Positions 1-7,104 of a stretch of 64,000 bases of DNA are shown here, one piece after another; the first letter of the stretch is position 1; each line of letters starts with the position of its first letter. The notes under the pieces are model-generated. The model was not told the origin of the DNA, ran no database searches, and saw nothing but the letters and a program-made list of their open reading frames with translations. Position numbers and translations under genes: made by a program. This stretch comes from an uncultured Collinsella sp. (lineage in GTDB: Bacteria; Actinomycetota; Coriobacteriia; Coriobacteriales; Coriobacteriaceae), in assembly GCA_937995345.1 (NCBI GenBank), contig CALKKS010000013.1, positions 1 to 64,000 of the forward strand. The letters are read 5' to 3'.

Positions 1-629
1 GGATTTGCAGCGACGGACCTCAGGACGCTCTTACACCACGTCTGCGCGCGCGACCAATACGACAATGCAGAGAAAACCACGATAGGGAGAAACAGGAATA
101 CCCACTTATTATTGACAGTCAGAAGGAGCATTCCCGAAAGCAGCAGGCAGCCGATAACAAGAAAAACCAATGCGCAAGCAAAATGAACGTAGTGCCTACG
201 AGCGCCCTGATTGGTAAGGTGGCGCACATTCGATGTGATAAGCCGCGATGACAGCACGTTCCAGCCAGGAGGAAAGTCTCCCAGCCCGCTATGTGTCAGT
301 AAAGTAATATTGCGCTCAATCTCTTCCATATAGTGATAGCGAAACATGCGCTCGATACCGATGCTCGAGCAATAAAAACCCGCCACCAAAATGATGCAAG
401 CCGCGATAAAGGCAATCCCTTCGTTTTTGAAAGGGATATCATTTTGACCACTTGAACCAAAACCGCTAGCAACGGAATACAGTATCGCAAGCGCAGCGAT
501 GCAGGCAACTAGCGCTTGGACAATATGATCGAGCGAGACGCGCTGATCTTCTCGGGCTTGCTCAAGCTCGAAATACAATCTCTGGAGCTTTTCATCCCGG
601 TTAGTATCGGGGATATCATTCTGAAGCAT
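1..629 (-). CDS. Four-TM membrane protein, truncated by window edge
   Basis: An open frame starts at the ATG at 629 and runs off the left edge without a stop (209 codons visible). The translation begins MLQNDIPDTNRDEKLQRLYF, followed by a short charged stretch that may be helical. Four hydrophobic segments are then visible: around residues 42-60, 72-94, 150-171 and 176-192. This suggests a small integral membrane protein with a cytoplasmic N-terminus. I recognise no family. It shares strand with the ImmA/IrrE and AbiH genes upstream of it, so it may belong to the same accessory island, but 350 bases and a likely terminator separate it from them. Confidence 0.6.
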   Translation of the reverse strand, partial: MLQNDIPDTNRDEKLQRLYFELEQAREDQRVSLDHIVQALVACIAALAILYSVASGFGSSGQNDIPFKNEGIAFIAACIILVAGFYCSSIGIERMFRYHYMEEIERNITLLTHSGLGDFPPGWNVLSSRLITSNVRHLTNQGARRHYVHFACALVFLVIGCLLLSGMLLLTVNNKWVFLFLPIVVFSALSYWSRAQTWCKSVLRSVAAN

Positions 630-981
630 TGCGATCCCAATATATGTCAGGTCATTAAAATGAACCGGGATAGTTAATTAACGTCATGCTCCAGGCAGTG
701 AACGCCTGAAGTAATAGTACTCCCCCAACACTTTAGAAGAAGGCCTCTGTCTAGCTTTTTCGTCAAACGGTATTCGACAATCGAACTGTCCAAGTGCCGC
801 ATAGCATTTGTTCGCTTGAACACTGCCGAATTTCGCGAATCGCCACCGCCCGAACAACCAAAATCAGAAGCGTTCCAACCTCAGCAATCACATGGGATTC
901 AACCGACAAAAGGACACCAGTGTCTCTGCAAACACCGGTGCCCAGCGCGATAAAATGATGCTGATTCAGGCCAAGGCTAAA
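630..981. other. Intergenic stretch without a gene
   Basis: About 350 bases between the left-edge membrane protein and the 160-residue membrane protein. I see no convincing reading frame. The only structure is a hairpin at 915-940, listed separately as a terminator. The promoter of the left-edge gene presumably lies at 640-800, which is AT-richer than its surroundings, but I cannot name -35/-10 boxes with confidence. Confidence 0.5.
908..940 (-). terminator. Probable terminator of the ImmA/IrrE pair
   Basis: On the minus strand a 9 bp stem (CACCGGTGT / ACACTGGTG, one G-T type pair) with an 8-base loop at 915-940 is followed by TCCTTTTG. It lies about 40 bases beyond the stop codon of the 160-residue membrane protein gene, the right place to end that two-gene unit. 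The T run is short, so efficiency is uncertain. Confidence 0.5.
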
Positions 982-1464
982 TTATCGGAAACGAACAGTC
1001 CGTCTCCGCGAAGGAATTTCTGACTCTTTTGCGCGATCCCGATGCGAATCATGGAAGGGAAACAGGCTTCGAGTGATGACCCAAAGGATCCCAATAATTT
1101 CGACAAGACTTGTTCCCAGGACTCCAAATATGACCTCTGAAGGAACCGTAATTCCCCTAACTAAATTAACCACGATGTAGGCAGCAATCAAAGCATCGCA
1201 CACAGCAATCTGGAATCCAACAAAGCGTAACGACCAGGTCGCCACGGTCTTGCGGATGTTATTTTCACCTACAAGTTTATCTGCTTCAGCTTCTAGCTTG
1301 CGATTTCTTGCATTCGCCTCGCGCCTATCAGAGGCATCTTGGATTTGAGAGGCAGTAACCTCATCAGCATGAAGAGATACGGAATCACGCTCGTTGCCTT
1401 TAGCAACCAAATGATAAAAGTGAACAACTTCATCATCTGAACAGTTATCCTGAGCGCAATTCAC
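982..1464 (-). CDS. Small two-TM membrane protein downstream of ImmA/IrrE peptidase
   Basis: 160 residues. The first 90 or so are hydrophilic and rich in charged residues (ASDRREANARNRKLEAEADK), likely helical; two hydrophobic segments follow, about residues 80-105 and 110-132, and the C-terminus is very basic (SRRRTVRFR). No family is recognised. The start lies only 21 bases after the stop of the ImmA/IrrE gene, so the two are probably co-transcribed and may act together, for instance a membrane effector whose regulator is cleaved by the peptidase. That role is inference from position only. Confidence 0.65.
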   Translation of the reverse strand: MNCAQDNCSDDEVVHFYHLVAKGNERDSVSLHADEVTASQIQDASDRREANARNRKLEAEADKLVGENNIRKTVATWSLRFVGFQIAVCDALIAAYIVVNLVRGITVPSEVIFGVLGTSLVEIIGILWVITRSLFPFHDSHRDRAKESEIPSRRRTVRFR

Positions 1465-1485
1465 GGATCTTTTTATTTCGATCGC

Positions 1486-2052
1486 TCACTTTAATCCAAG
1501 CTCTAAAACCCGAGCCGCTACTTGACTAGTAGACAAGCCAAACCTGTCAGCAATTTCCTCAACGCTCAAATCGTCTGCCCACATGCTTAGAAAAACAGCA
1601 GAAGGCATAAGAAGCTCGTACGCAAAACTATCCGCCCATAACTCGATATCATCTTTCGAGCGACCGCGAGTTCGCTTTTCTAAAATGCCGCCAGTATCAC
1701 CTTCAGGAAAATCCTGATATTGATGAACAAAATGACCAATCTCATGCGCAAGCGTAAAACGAGAATCTTCGAGCGAATCGTCTATATCCAATACCGCCTT
1801 AAACGGCTCATAGGGTTCATCTTTGACAAGCATGCCTTCCACCCCATCAGGAAGCGAAAGTCTTTGGACAACCAGCCCTAGTCTTTGCGCCACGGCGTCG
1901 ACATCAACAGGCAAGGCGACCCTGCTCTGCTTCAATCTACCCTGATCATCGGTTATGTTAATAGCAACGGTATTTAAAAGAGTGTCAAATGAAGCCTTTG
2001 CAGGGGTATCGATGCTGATTTTACCTTTTTCCATTTTTGGCATTTCCTGCAC
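1486..2052 (-). CDS. ImmA/IrrE-family metallopeptidase
   Basis: 188 residues. The zinc-binding HExxH motif is visible as FTLAHEIGHFVHQ near residue 104, followed by the typical ELWADSFAYELLMPSAVF segment that supplies the third metal ligand, and a C-terminal helix-turn-helix-like tail (IADRFGLSTSQVAARVLELG). Family members (ImmA of ICEBs1, IrrE of Deinococcus) cleave or antagonise DNA-binding repressors. Usually an XRE-type repressor gene is adjacent; none is visible here. An alternative start is the Met at codon 4 or 6 (MPKMEKG). A perfect 14 bp palindrome about 40 bases upstream may be an operator. The 160-residue membrane protein follows after 21 bases. Confidence 0.85.
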   Translation of the reverse strand: MQEMPKMEKGKISIDTPAKASFDTLLNTVAINITDDQGRLKQSRVALPVDVDAVAQRLGLVVQRLSLPDGVEGMLVKDEPYEPFKAVLDIDDSLEDSRFTLAHEIGHFVHQYQDFPEGDTGGILEKRTRGRSKDDIELWADSFAYELLMPSAVFLSMWADDLSVEEIADRFGLSTSQVAARVLELGLK

Positions 2053-2093
2053 CTACCTCACTACCAATTGCTTGCAAGTAGGCATGATTGTAT

Positions 2094-2107
2094 ATAACAA
2101 TTGTTAT
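2094..2107. promoter_or_regulatory. Palindromic candidate operator upstream of ImmA/IrrE gene
   Basis: The perfect 14 bp palindrome ATAACAATTGTTAT lies 42 bases before the ATG at 2052. On the minus strand it overlaps TATACAAT, a plausible -10 element. Such AT-rich palindromes are typical of XRE-type repressor operators, but no repressor gene is visible beside it. Confidence 0.5.
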
Positions 2108-2239
2108 TGGTCTCCGGACAAACTAAAAATATGACGGGCACATAACTAAAACTACTCCGCAAAAGCATCTTATGCACACTGCCGGCCAACAACCACGACA
2201 GATTTCGTCGGGATGATACTGCAGCCACACACAGTCGCC

Positions 2240-3295
2240 CTACTCATCCAGCTCCAGCAAAGAATCAAACCGGAAGATTCTCGAGGATTCGACCGGCACA
2301 ATATGCTTAACCGCGAGCTCCCTATCGGAATCTTTAATTTCGGCAAATGTTAAAAAGGAATCAACAAGCTCCTGCCGGTGCTTTTGATAACGACGGAAGG
2401 AGCCAGACCTCCTATCGGGCAAGCCGTAATCAAAGATGTAAAGACGGGTGGGAGAGCCGATGATTTTCTTACCGACTTCTTTCCAAATATAGGCGTCACT
2501 GCGACCAAGACTGCAACCGTAAACGCAAATAGTACTAGCGCTACTCACCATATTTGTCATTTGCTGACACTTGGTATTGCGCAATATGCTGGAATTTCGT
2601 TCGCTTTTAACCCACAATTCCGCAAATTCGGCATCTTCTGCAAGCAGGCCGGAGGAAATCTGAGACTGGTCAGAAACCCCAAATATTGGCGAATCTCCAT
2701 TGCCCATACTATCAACAGACCCATGCAGATGAAGAACTTGTTCTGGAAAGAAGTATCTAGCAGCAGTGCCCCCTAGTGAAAGAGAATGCAGCTTATTTTC
2801 CTGGATTGCCGAATTCCAGAACAAATCAAACGAATGCGTATAGTTAAGTGAGAGTGCGGAAACCCAAGCGTTCTCAGACGGCTCAACCTCCGGAATAGCG
2901 TCATTCTGATCCAATTCCGCAAGCCGACGCGAAAACAGACACAACGACTCCCTGAATTCATCAATGGCAGCAGAAGGAATCTCTTCGGGCAAACGCCCCG
3001 CCTCCTGCGCTACATACTCCAACAGCTGATGCTGAATATCCTCGAACGTATCGTGGAATAGCTCGACGTCATCCTCGTAGAGCTCAGTAACTTTACCTAA
3101 CAGTGACTCAAGATCGGACCAAAGATCAGACTGAAGCTCAGGCTCAAATTCCCCTAAGCGCCTAGCAAGCTCATCACGATATATGTTCACCGTGCCTGGG
3201 GCGAAGTACTTATTCAACAGAAATGAACGGTAGCCCGTATTAAGACCAAGATTTTTATCAAAGCCGTTGCCAATAATCCAGAGAACCTTAGACAC
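2240..3295 (-). CDS. AbiH-like abortive infection protein
   Basis: 351 residues. The N-terminus MSKVLWIIGNGFDKNLGLNT matches the AbiH signature (hydrophobic strand, then GNGFD, then a leucine/tyrosine-containing loop). Further along, ILHLHGS-like LHLHGSVDSMGNG (about residue 188) and the C-terminal VYGCSLGRSDAYIW (about residue 258) also fit family members. AbiH proteins were first described as phage-exclusion factors in Lactococcus; the mechanism is not well known. The gene starts 14 bases after the stop of an unknown 250-residue gene, which itself follows a TIR-like gene by 32 bases, so the three form one operon. Confidence 0.8.
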   Translation of the reverse strand: MSKVLWIIGNGFDKNLGLNTGYRSFLLNKYFAPGTVNIYRDELARRLGEFEPELQSDLWSDLESLLGKVTELYEDDVELFHDTFEDIQHQLLEYVAQEAGRLPEEIPSAAIDEFRESLCLFSRRLAELDQNDAIPEVEPSENAWVSALSLNYTHSFDLFWNSAIQENKLHSLSLGGTAARYFFPEQVLHLHGSVDSMGNGDSPIFGVSDQSQISSGLLAEDAEFAELWVKSERNSSILRNTKCQQMTNMVSSASTICVYGCSLGRSDAYIWKEVGKKIIGSPTRLYIFDYGLPDRRSGSFRRYQKHRQELVDSFLTFAEIKDSDRELAVKHIVPVESSRIFRFDSLLELDE

Positions 3296-3309
3296 TGAGC
3301 CCTGCCAAT

Positions 3310-4062
3310 CTATTCAGAAACAGTCGCCTTAGGCTTCAATGTTAAAACGTATCCAGACCCAGGAAGCGTCCAATTGTGAATAGAAATGGATTCTGTCACA
3401 TCGTCCCTAAATTCGGATGCATATCCTTCATACATATGTACGTTATACGAGCTAAATGTTGCGACAAGCGGGTAATACAAATGTGCACCCGACCCAGCAA
3501 CAACCGCATTAACGCGCATGCACCTACAAGGAAATACAAGTTGATAGGCATGGAAGAACGAAGCGAGCGGAACCGTATGAACCGTTTCGTAGACAAGACG
3601 TGTGTCCCTAACGTCCCACGAGAGAGGGAGGTTAACGTCGACAATATATGGAAGCTGCCTCTTGGGATCGGTACATTTCCGAAGTTGGATATCAACTTGA
3701 CTCGTTAGATCAGCATCGTTGAGCAGGAACTTAACACATCGATAGGACTCAGCCTGGGCCAGCATCTCGAATCTTGGTCCAACCTGAAAATACGGAATGC
3801 CTTCCTGGATGCTCATATAGCTAATGCGAGTCGTAATATCGACGGAAATGACACCTTTCTCGCAATCAATTTCCAGCTTGATGTCACGATCAAGTGTGTC
3901 AATATACGTGTCCTTAAGCAGAGACTGTCTGAGTCGATTTAAGATTTCATTATAAAAAGGGAGACAGCTGCTGGAATACGCATACCGGCTTATAAAGGAA
4001 CGGAATGTACCTTTAACGCCGTCGAACAAACTACGGTCATCGGGATTACTAAAATCTCTCAC
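3310..4062 (-). CDS. Hypothetical protein between TIR-like and AbiH-like genes
   Basis: 250 residues, starting MRDFSNPDDRSLFDGVKG. I recognise no family. The first 60 residues look helical; the middle and C-terminal parts look beta-rich with many aromatic residues (SYMSIQEGIPYFQVGPRFEM, FHAYQLVFPCRCMRV). No signal peptide or membrane segment is visible. Position is the main clue: it is wedged between a TIR-like gene (32 bases upstream) and an AbiH-like gene (14 bases downstream) on the same strand, so it is probably a component of the same defence operon. The base composition is lower in GC than the housekeeping genes of the window, as for its neighbours. Confidence 0.6.
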   Translation of the reverse strand: MRDFSNPDDRSLFDGVKGTFRSFISRYAYSSSCLPFYNEILNRLRQSLLKDTYIDTLDRDIKLEIDCEKGVISVDITTRISYMSIQEGIPYFQVGPRFEMLAQAESYRCVKFLLNDADLTSQVDIQLRKCTDPKRQLPYIVDVNLPLSWDVRDTRLVYETVHTVPLASFFHAYQLVFPCRCMRVNAVVAGSGAHLYYPLVATFSSYNVHMYEGYASEFRDDVTESISIHNWTLPGSGYVLTLKPKATVSE

Positions 4063-4094
4063 AGGACAATCCCAATCAGCACGAACAATTAGCC

Positions 4095-4610
4095 CTACTT
4101 CCCCAGCGCCATTTTTACTTGCTGGTAGTCCCAGTCCAAATAGCCCTTGCTACGGCTTTTCATTGGAGCATGAACACCGCAATCCCTGATAACTTCAGGA
4201 CACAAAGACTTATTCATACGCGCAGAGTTGTAGAGAACTACAATTTCGACGCCGGCCTCCTTGGCCATCCTGCATTCGTATTCGATATAGCTCTCAAACG
4301 TAACGTACTTTCCAACGTTACGCAGCTTATATCCACGACGATACGACCAGCACCACTGGCAGCTACCCTTTGTTACCGAGTCGGTATGGTCGCCCACAAT
4401 TAGAGCAAAACGCTTTGAAACATCCAAGCGTTGCCTAAGAGATGCCTTGATGTTACAGGGCTTACTCGTATCACGCGACTGATGAAGCTCATGGGCATCG
4501 GTAAAACTCAGCGACCAATAACCGCTGTCGTTCCATTTTCTTAATTGATCAACGGCGTCGAAATCATGGTACCAATCAGCTGCAATATAGGTTCTTGTAC
4601 GATAAACCAT
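4095..4610 (-). CDS. TIR-like (ThsB-type) domain protein
   Basis: 171 residues from the ATG at 4610 (MVYRTRTYIAADWYHD). The whole protein is one Rossmann-like TIR-like domain: RTYIAADW (strand 1), DAVDQLRKWNDSGYWSLSF, RFALIVGDHTDSVTKGSC (central strand) and SYIEYECRMAKEAGVEIVVLYN, where the Glu of YECRMA sits where the conserved Glu of TIR-like domains is found. Relatives act in anti-phage systems, making or consuming NAD-derived signals; no ThsA-type partner is visible. The frame stays open upstream to a GTG at 4817, but family members begin at the MxxRTYIAADW segment, so the shorter start is chosen. First gene of an operon with the unknown and AbiH-like genes. Confidence 0.75.
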   Translation of the reverse strand: MVYRTRTYIAADWYHDFDAVDQLRKWNDSGYWSLSFTDAHELHQSRDTSKPCNIKASLRQRLDVSKRFALIVGDHTDSVTKGSCQWCWSYRRGYKLRNVGKYVTFESYIEYECRMAKEAGVEIVVLYNSARMNKSLCPEVIRDCGVHAPMKSRSKGYLDWDYQQVKMALGK

Positions 4611-4949
4611 GCAAGCCCCGCACCGTCCACGAGCGAGGTGCACTGGTAGAACGATTAGGATCCCGTACACCCGGCGGGAAGTGCCCAGCCGGCGTCCGCA
4701 CAGATCTTCGTGAACGCCGAGCAGCCGGAGAATCAGCAGAACAACGTCCTCAAAGTCCGACTCGTCGAAGCCGGAGAGGTCAATCGAGGTCAGCCTGGGG
4801 CAGCTTGCGAAGGTCACGCTACCGCCCGCTACTGACCGCTACTGACCGCTACTGTCCGCGGCACTCAGCAAACCAGCCGAATGCCGCGGTCTCCCGAGAC
4901 TAGCGGAGCCGCCCTTATTGCTAACGCTGCCAAAGCAAGCCCCACTTCG
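4611..4949 (-). other. Intergenic stretch with a possible BspA-like repeat remnant
   Basis: In frame with the TIR-like gene, 69 codons from a GTG at 4817 encode FASCPRLTSIDLSGFDESDF, which resembles one repeat of BspA-like/DUF285 surface proteins (pattern F-x-x-C-x-x-LTSLDLSGFDTS). Beyond it the frame has no sense I recognise and is stopped upstream. A 10-base unit (ACTGACCGCT on the plus strand) is repeated nearly three times at about 4830-4858. I read this as a decayed fragment of a surface-protein gene, not as a functional extension of the TIR-like protein. Confidence 0.35.
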
Positions 4950-6073
4950 TCAGTAACTTGGACGGGTGCCCCAGCAGCAGCGCGTGGCACCTAGAAGCGC
5001 TGTTCCCAGCAGGAATAGCGCTAGGGAGGCGGCGATCCAGTTGCTGTCGGCGGTCTTGGGGAGCGTGGCGGTGGCAGCGCTGGCGGTCTTGGCCCTGGAT
5101 GGCGTGGACGCCGTGGTCCTGGTCACGGTCGTCTTGGTTGTCGTGGTTGTCTTGGGCGCCGCGGTCGCGGGCTTAAGGACGGGATCCGTCGCGGGCCCGG
5201 CACCGGGCTGCTCGACGGTAGGACCGGCACCGCCGGCCGGCTCACCCGCGTCACCGGGCACCACGCGCCCGTCGGCCTCCCCCGCCGGCTCCGTGGCGCC
5301 CTCGGGCCCGATCACCACATGCGGACCATGGCCCCGGAGGCATCCGCCACGCCGCCGGCACCGAAGGCCCCGCCCGCGGGCGCCACGAACCGCGCGGACA
5401 CGAGCGACCCGCCCGCGCACCCGACGCCGCCGTCGGTACCGGCAGCATCGAGCCACGAGGCATCGACGGAAAGCCTGCACCCGGTCGTGCCGACATCAGC
5501 GCCCGCGTCCTGCAGGTAAACGCCGTAGGCATGCGCGCCTGCGGCGGGCGCGGCACCGACGGCGACGGCGCGCCCGCCGCCGCGCACGGCCATGTCGCCG
5601 GCGATCACGCCGGCCACGGCCTCGCCCGAGACGCCGGCCCCGTCCGCACGGGCATCGACGGTGCGGCCGTCAACCGCGAGCGCCCGCGAGACGTGGATCG
5701 CGCACTGCGAGCCCGATGCCGCCAGGGACCCGGTTCCGCGGAGCGTCAGGTCGCCCCACACCTCCATGCCGCACTGCGCGATGTCCGCATCGGGCGCATG
5801 CGATTCCGTCACCGAGTTTGGCCCGGCAAGCGTCACGACCAGGTCCCCGTCGGCGCCGATGGCGTCGCCCGCGTAGCCGTCGAGCTCCAGGTGGTTCGCA
5901 TCGGTCCAGGCCCAGCCGGGGCTCGACACGCCCGGCTCGCAGTACGTCGCGCCCGCGATGATCAGGCCCTCCGCGCCCGCGGCGTAAGTTGGCCCGCCCA
6001 GCAAGACGCATAGGCAGGCCATGGCGACGATCGCGATGTAATGACGGCTGGTGTAGGACTCGGCAGCAAACAT
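4950..6073 (-). pseudogene. LPXTG-type surface protein, disrupted by a frameshift
   Basis: From the ATG at 6073 (ribosome site CGGAG six bases before) a signal peptide is read (IAIVAMACLCVLLGG...YAAGAEG), then a repetitive beta-rich region (LELDGYAGDAIGADGDLVVT, LTLRGTGSLAASG) like that of carbohydrate-binding or adhesin domains. This frame ends with TGA at 5312. The C-terminal part lies in another frame (readable to 4950): a Pro/Thr-rich stalk, TTTTTKTTVTRTT, then the sorting signal LPKTADSN, a hydrophobic segment and a short tail CCWGTRPSY. The two halves would join near 5312-5345 with a one-base shift. Either a pseudogene, a phase-off state or a sequencing error. The tail lacks the usual Arg/Lys cluster. 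Confidence 0.65.
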
Positions 6074-6476
6074 ACCCGCTCCGATCTTCGCAGGAGCCAA
6101 TAGAATGTGCACCAGAAAATGCCCTGGTAGCAGCACTTATTAGTTTAGCGGGATCGATGCGGGGGCAAAGGAAAACCGCGTGGGCGATGACCACAATTAG
6201 GTGTAAATCGTTTTGCCAGTCGGTGAAAGGAAGAACCGACTTACGAATGGTCGACCGTTTGTATGACTCCAAGCAGATATTAAAAAGCCCGTTGCCGGAA
6301 CAAGCCGGTAACGGGCCCACTTTGCCACAACGCTATGAAGATCGCCAATATCGAAAGTCAATTTATAATCCTATAGCGATGCGAATTCGTTTGGGCAAAT
6401 AACGACCGCAAAGTGATACAAGCGAATAAGATCCGCCAAGATTCAAATAAAATCTGTGCAATATGCAATAGTAGAT
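6074..6476. other. Intergenic stretch between surface protein and polysaccharide operon
   Basis: About 400 bases without a credible gene. It holds the terminator of the polysaccharide operon (6282-6317, listed separately) and must hold the promoter of the surface-protein gene, for which I cannot point to clear boxes. The part at 6320-6470 is notably AT-rich compared with its surroundings. Confidence 0.5.
6282..6317 (-). terminator. Terminator of the polysaccharide operon
   Basis: On the minus strand the stem GCCCGTTACCGG / CCGGCAACGGGC (12 bp, one mismatch) with a short loop is followed directly by TTTTTAAT. It lies about 160 bases after the stop of the last gene of the operon and is the clearest intrinsic terminator in this part. 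Confidence 0.8.
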
Positions 6477-7097
6477 TTAGATAGAAGCGCTGTCCGGCGA
6501 AAGAGGATGGATGTTTTCCCCGATCTTGTGGGCGGGAACGCCACCCCAGACCTCTCCTGCGGGTACGTTATTCACGGCTACGCCGTTTGCGCCGATGATG
6601 GCATTACGCCCCACAACAATGTCTCCTATGACCTTGGCTCCGGCGCAAACCCGAGCACCGTCTTCGATGACCGGCGAATCGTCGGCAAAGCCGAAGCCAA
6701 TGGTTACCTGCTGGTTAATCCAGCAGTCATCTCCAATCGACTTGGCGGCTATGACGGATCCGTTTCCATGCTGGATGAAGAGTCTGTGCCCTATGTTCTT
6801 CGTGTAAATGGTGAGGCTGCTGAACAAAGGAAAGAAAAGCCGAAATAGCGCCCTCACTACGGTGCCGTGTGCGCTCAGGCGAATATCGACGAGGTTCCTG
6901 AACTCAGGGCAAGTCATGACGATGTTTGAAAACTGCATGATAAAAGGCGCGCCCAGGTCTCTTCCGAGGCACGCCGTCCAATGGTTGACGTCCTCCCTAA
7001 TCAGAGAGTACCCCCCCCCCAGCGAGAACAGTCCGGCGAAGGGGGCGACTCTCCAATAGTTGAGCAGGAGAAGTGCGGTGTCTTTCTTGTTTGTCAT
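6477..7097 (-). CDS. Serine acetyltransferase-like hexapeptide-repeat transferase
   Basis: 206 residues from the ATG at 7097 (MTNKKDTALLLLNYW), preceded by AGAAAGG. The C-terminal half carries left-handed beta-helix hexapeptide repeats (IGDDCWINQQVTIGFGF, VCAGAKVIGDIVVGRNAIIG) and the CysE-type HGNGSVIAAKSIGDD segment, ending with the VWGGVPAHKIG motif of acetyltransferases of surface polysaccharides. In this context it probably O-acetylates the polysaccharide rather than making O-acetylserine. It is the last gene of the operon. Codons for SLGGGY include a run of ten G (plus strand C at 7011-7020); at ten the frame is open, but the tract could slip. Confidence 0.75.
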   Translation of the reverse strand: MTNKKDTALLLLNYWRVAPFAGLFSLGGGYSLIREDVNHWTACLGRDLGAPFIMQFSNIVMTCPEFRNLVDIRLSAHGTVVRALFRLFFPLFSSLTIYTKNIGHRLFIQHGNGSVIAAKSIGDDCWINQQVTIGFGFADDSPVIEDGARVCAGAKVIGDIVVGRNAIIGANGVAVNNVPAGEVWGGVPAHKIGENIHPLSPDSASI

Positions 7098-7104
7098 AAG
7101 ACCA

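Noticed and set aside
4611..4817. Longer start for the TIR-like protein at GTG 4817
   Set aside because: Family members begin at MxxRTYIAADW; the extra 69 residues resemble a surface-protein repeat or nothing.
5312..5314. The TGA that ends the surface protein frame as a selenocysteine codon
   Set aside because: Reading through TGA in that frame gives no sorting signal or sensible protein; the stalk and LPKTAD lie in another frame, so a frameshift explains the data better.
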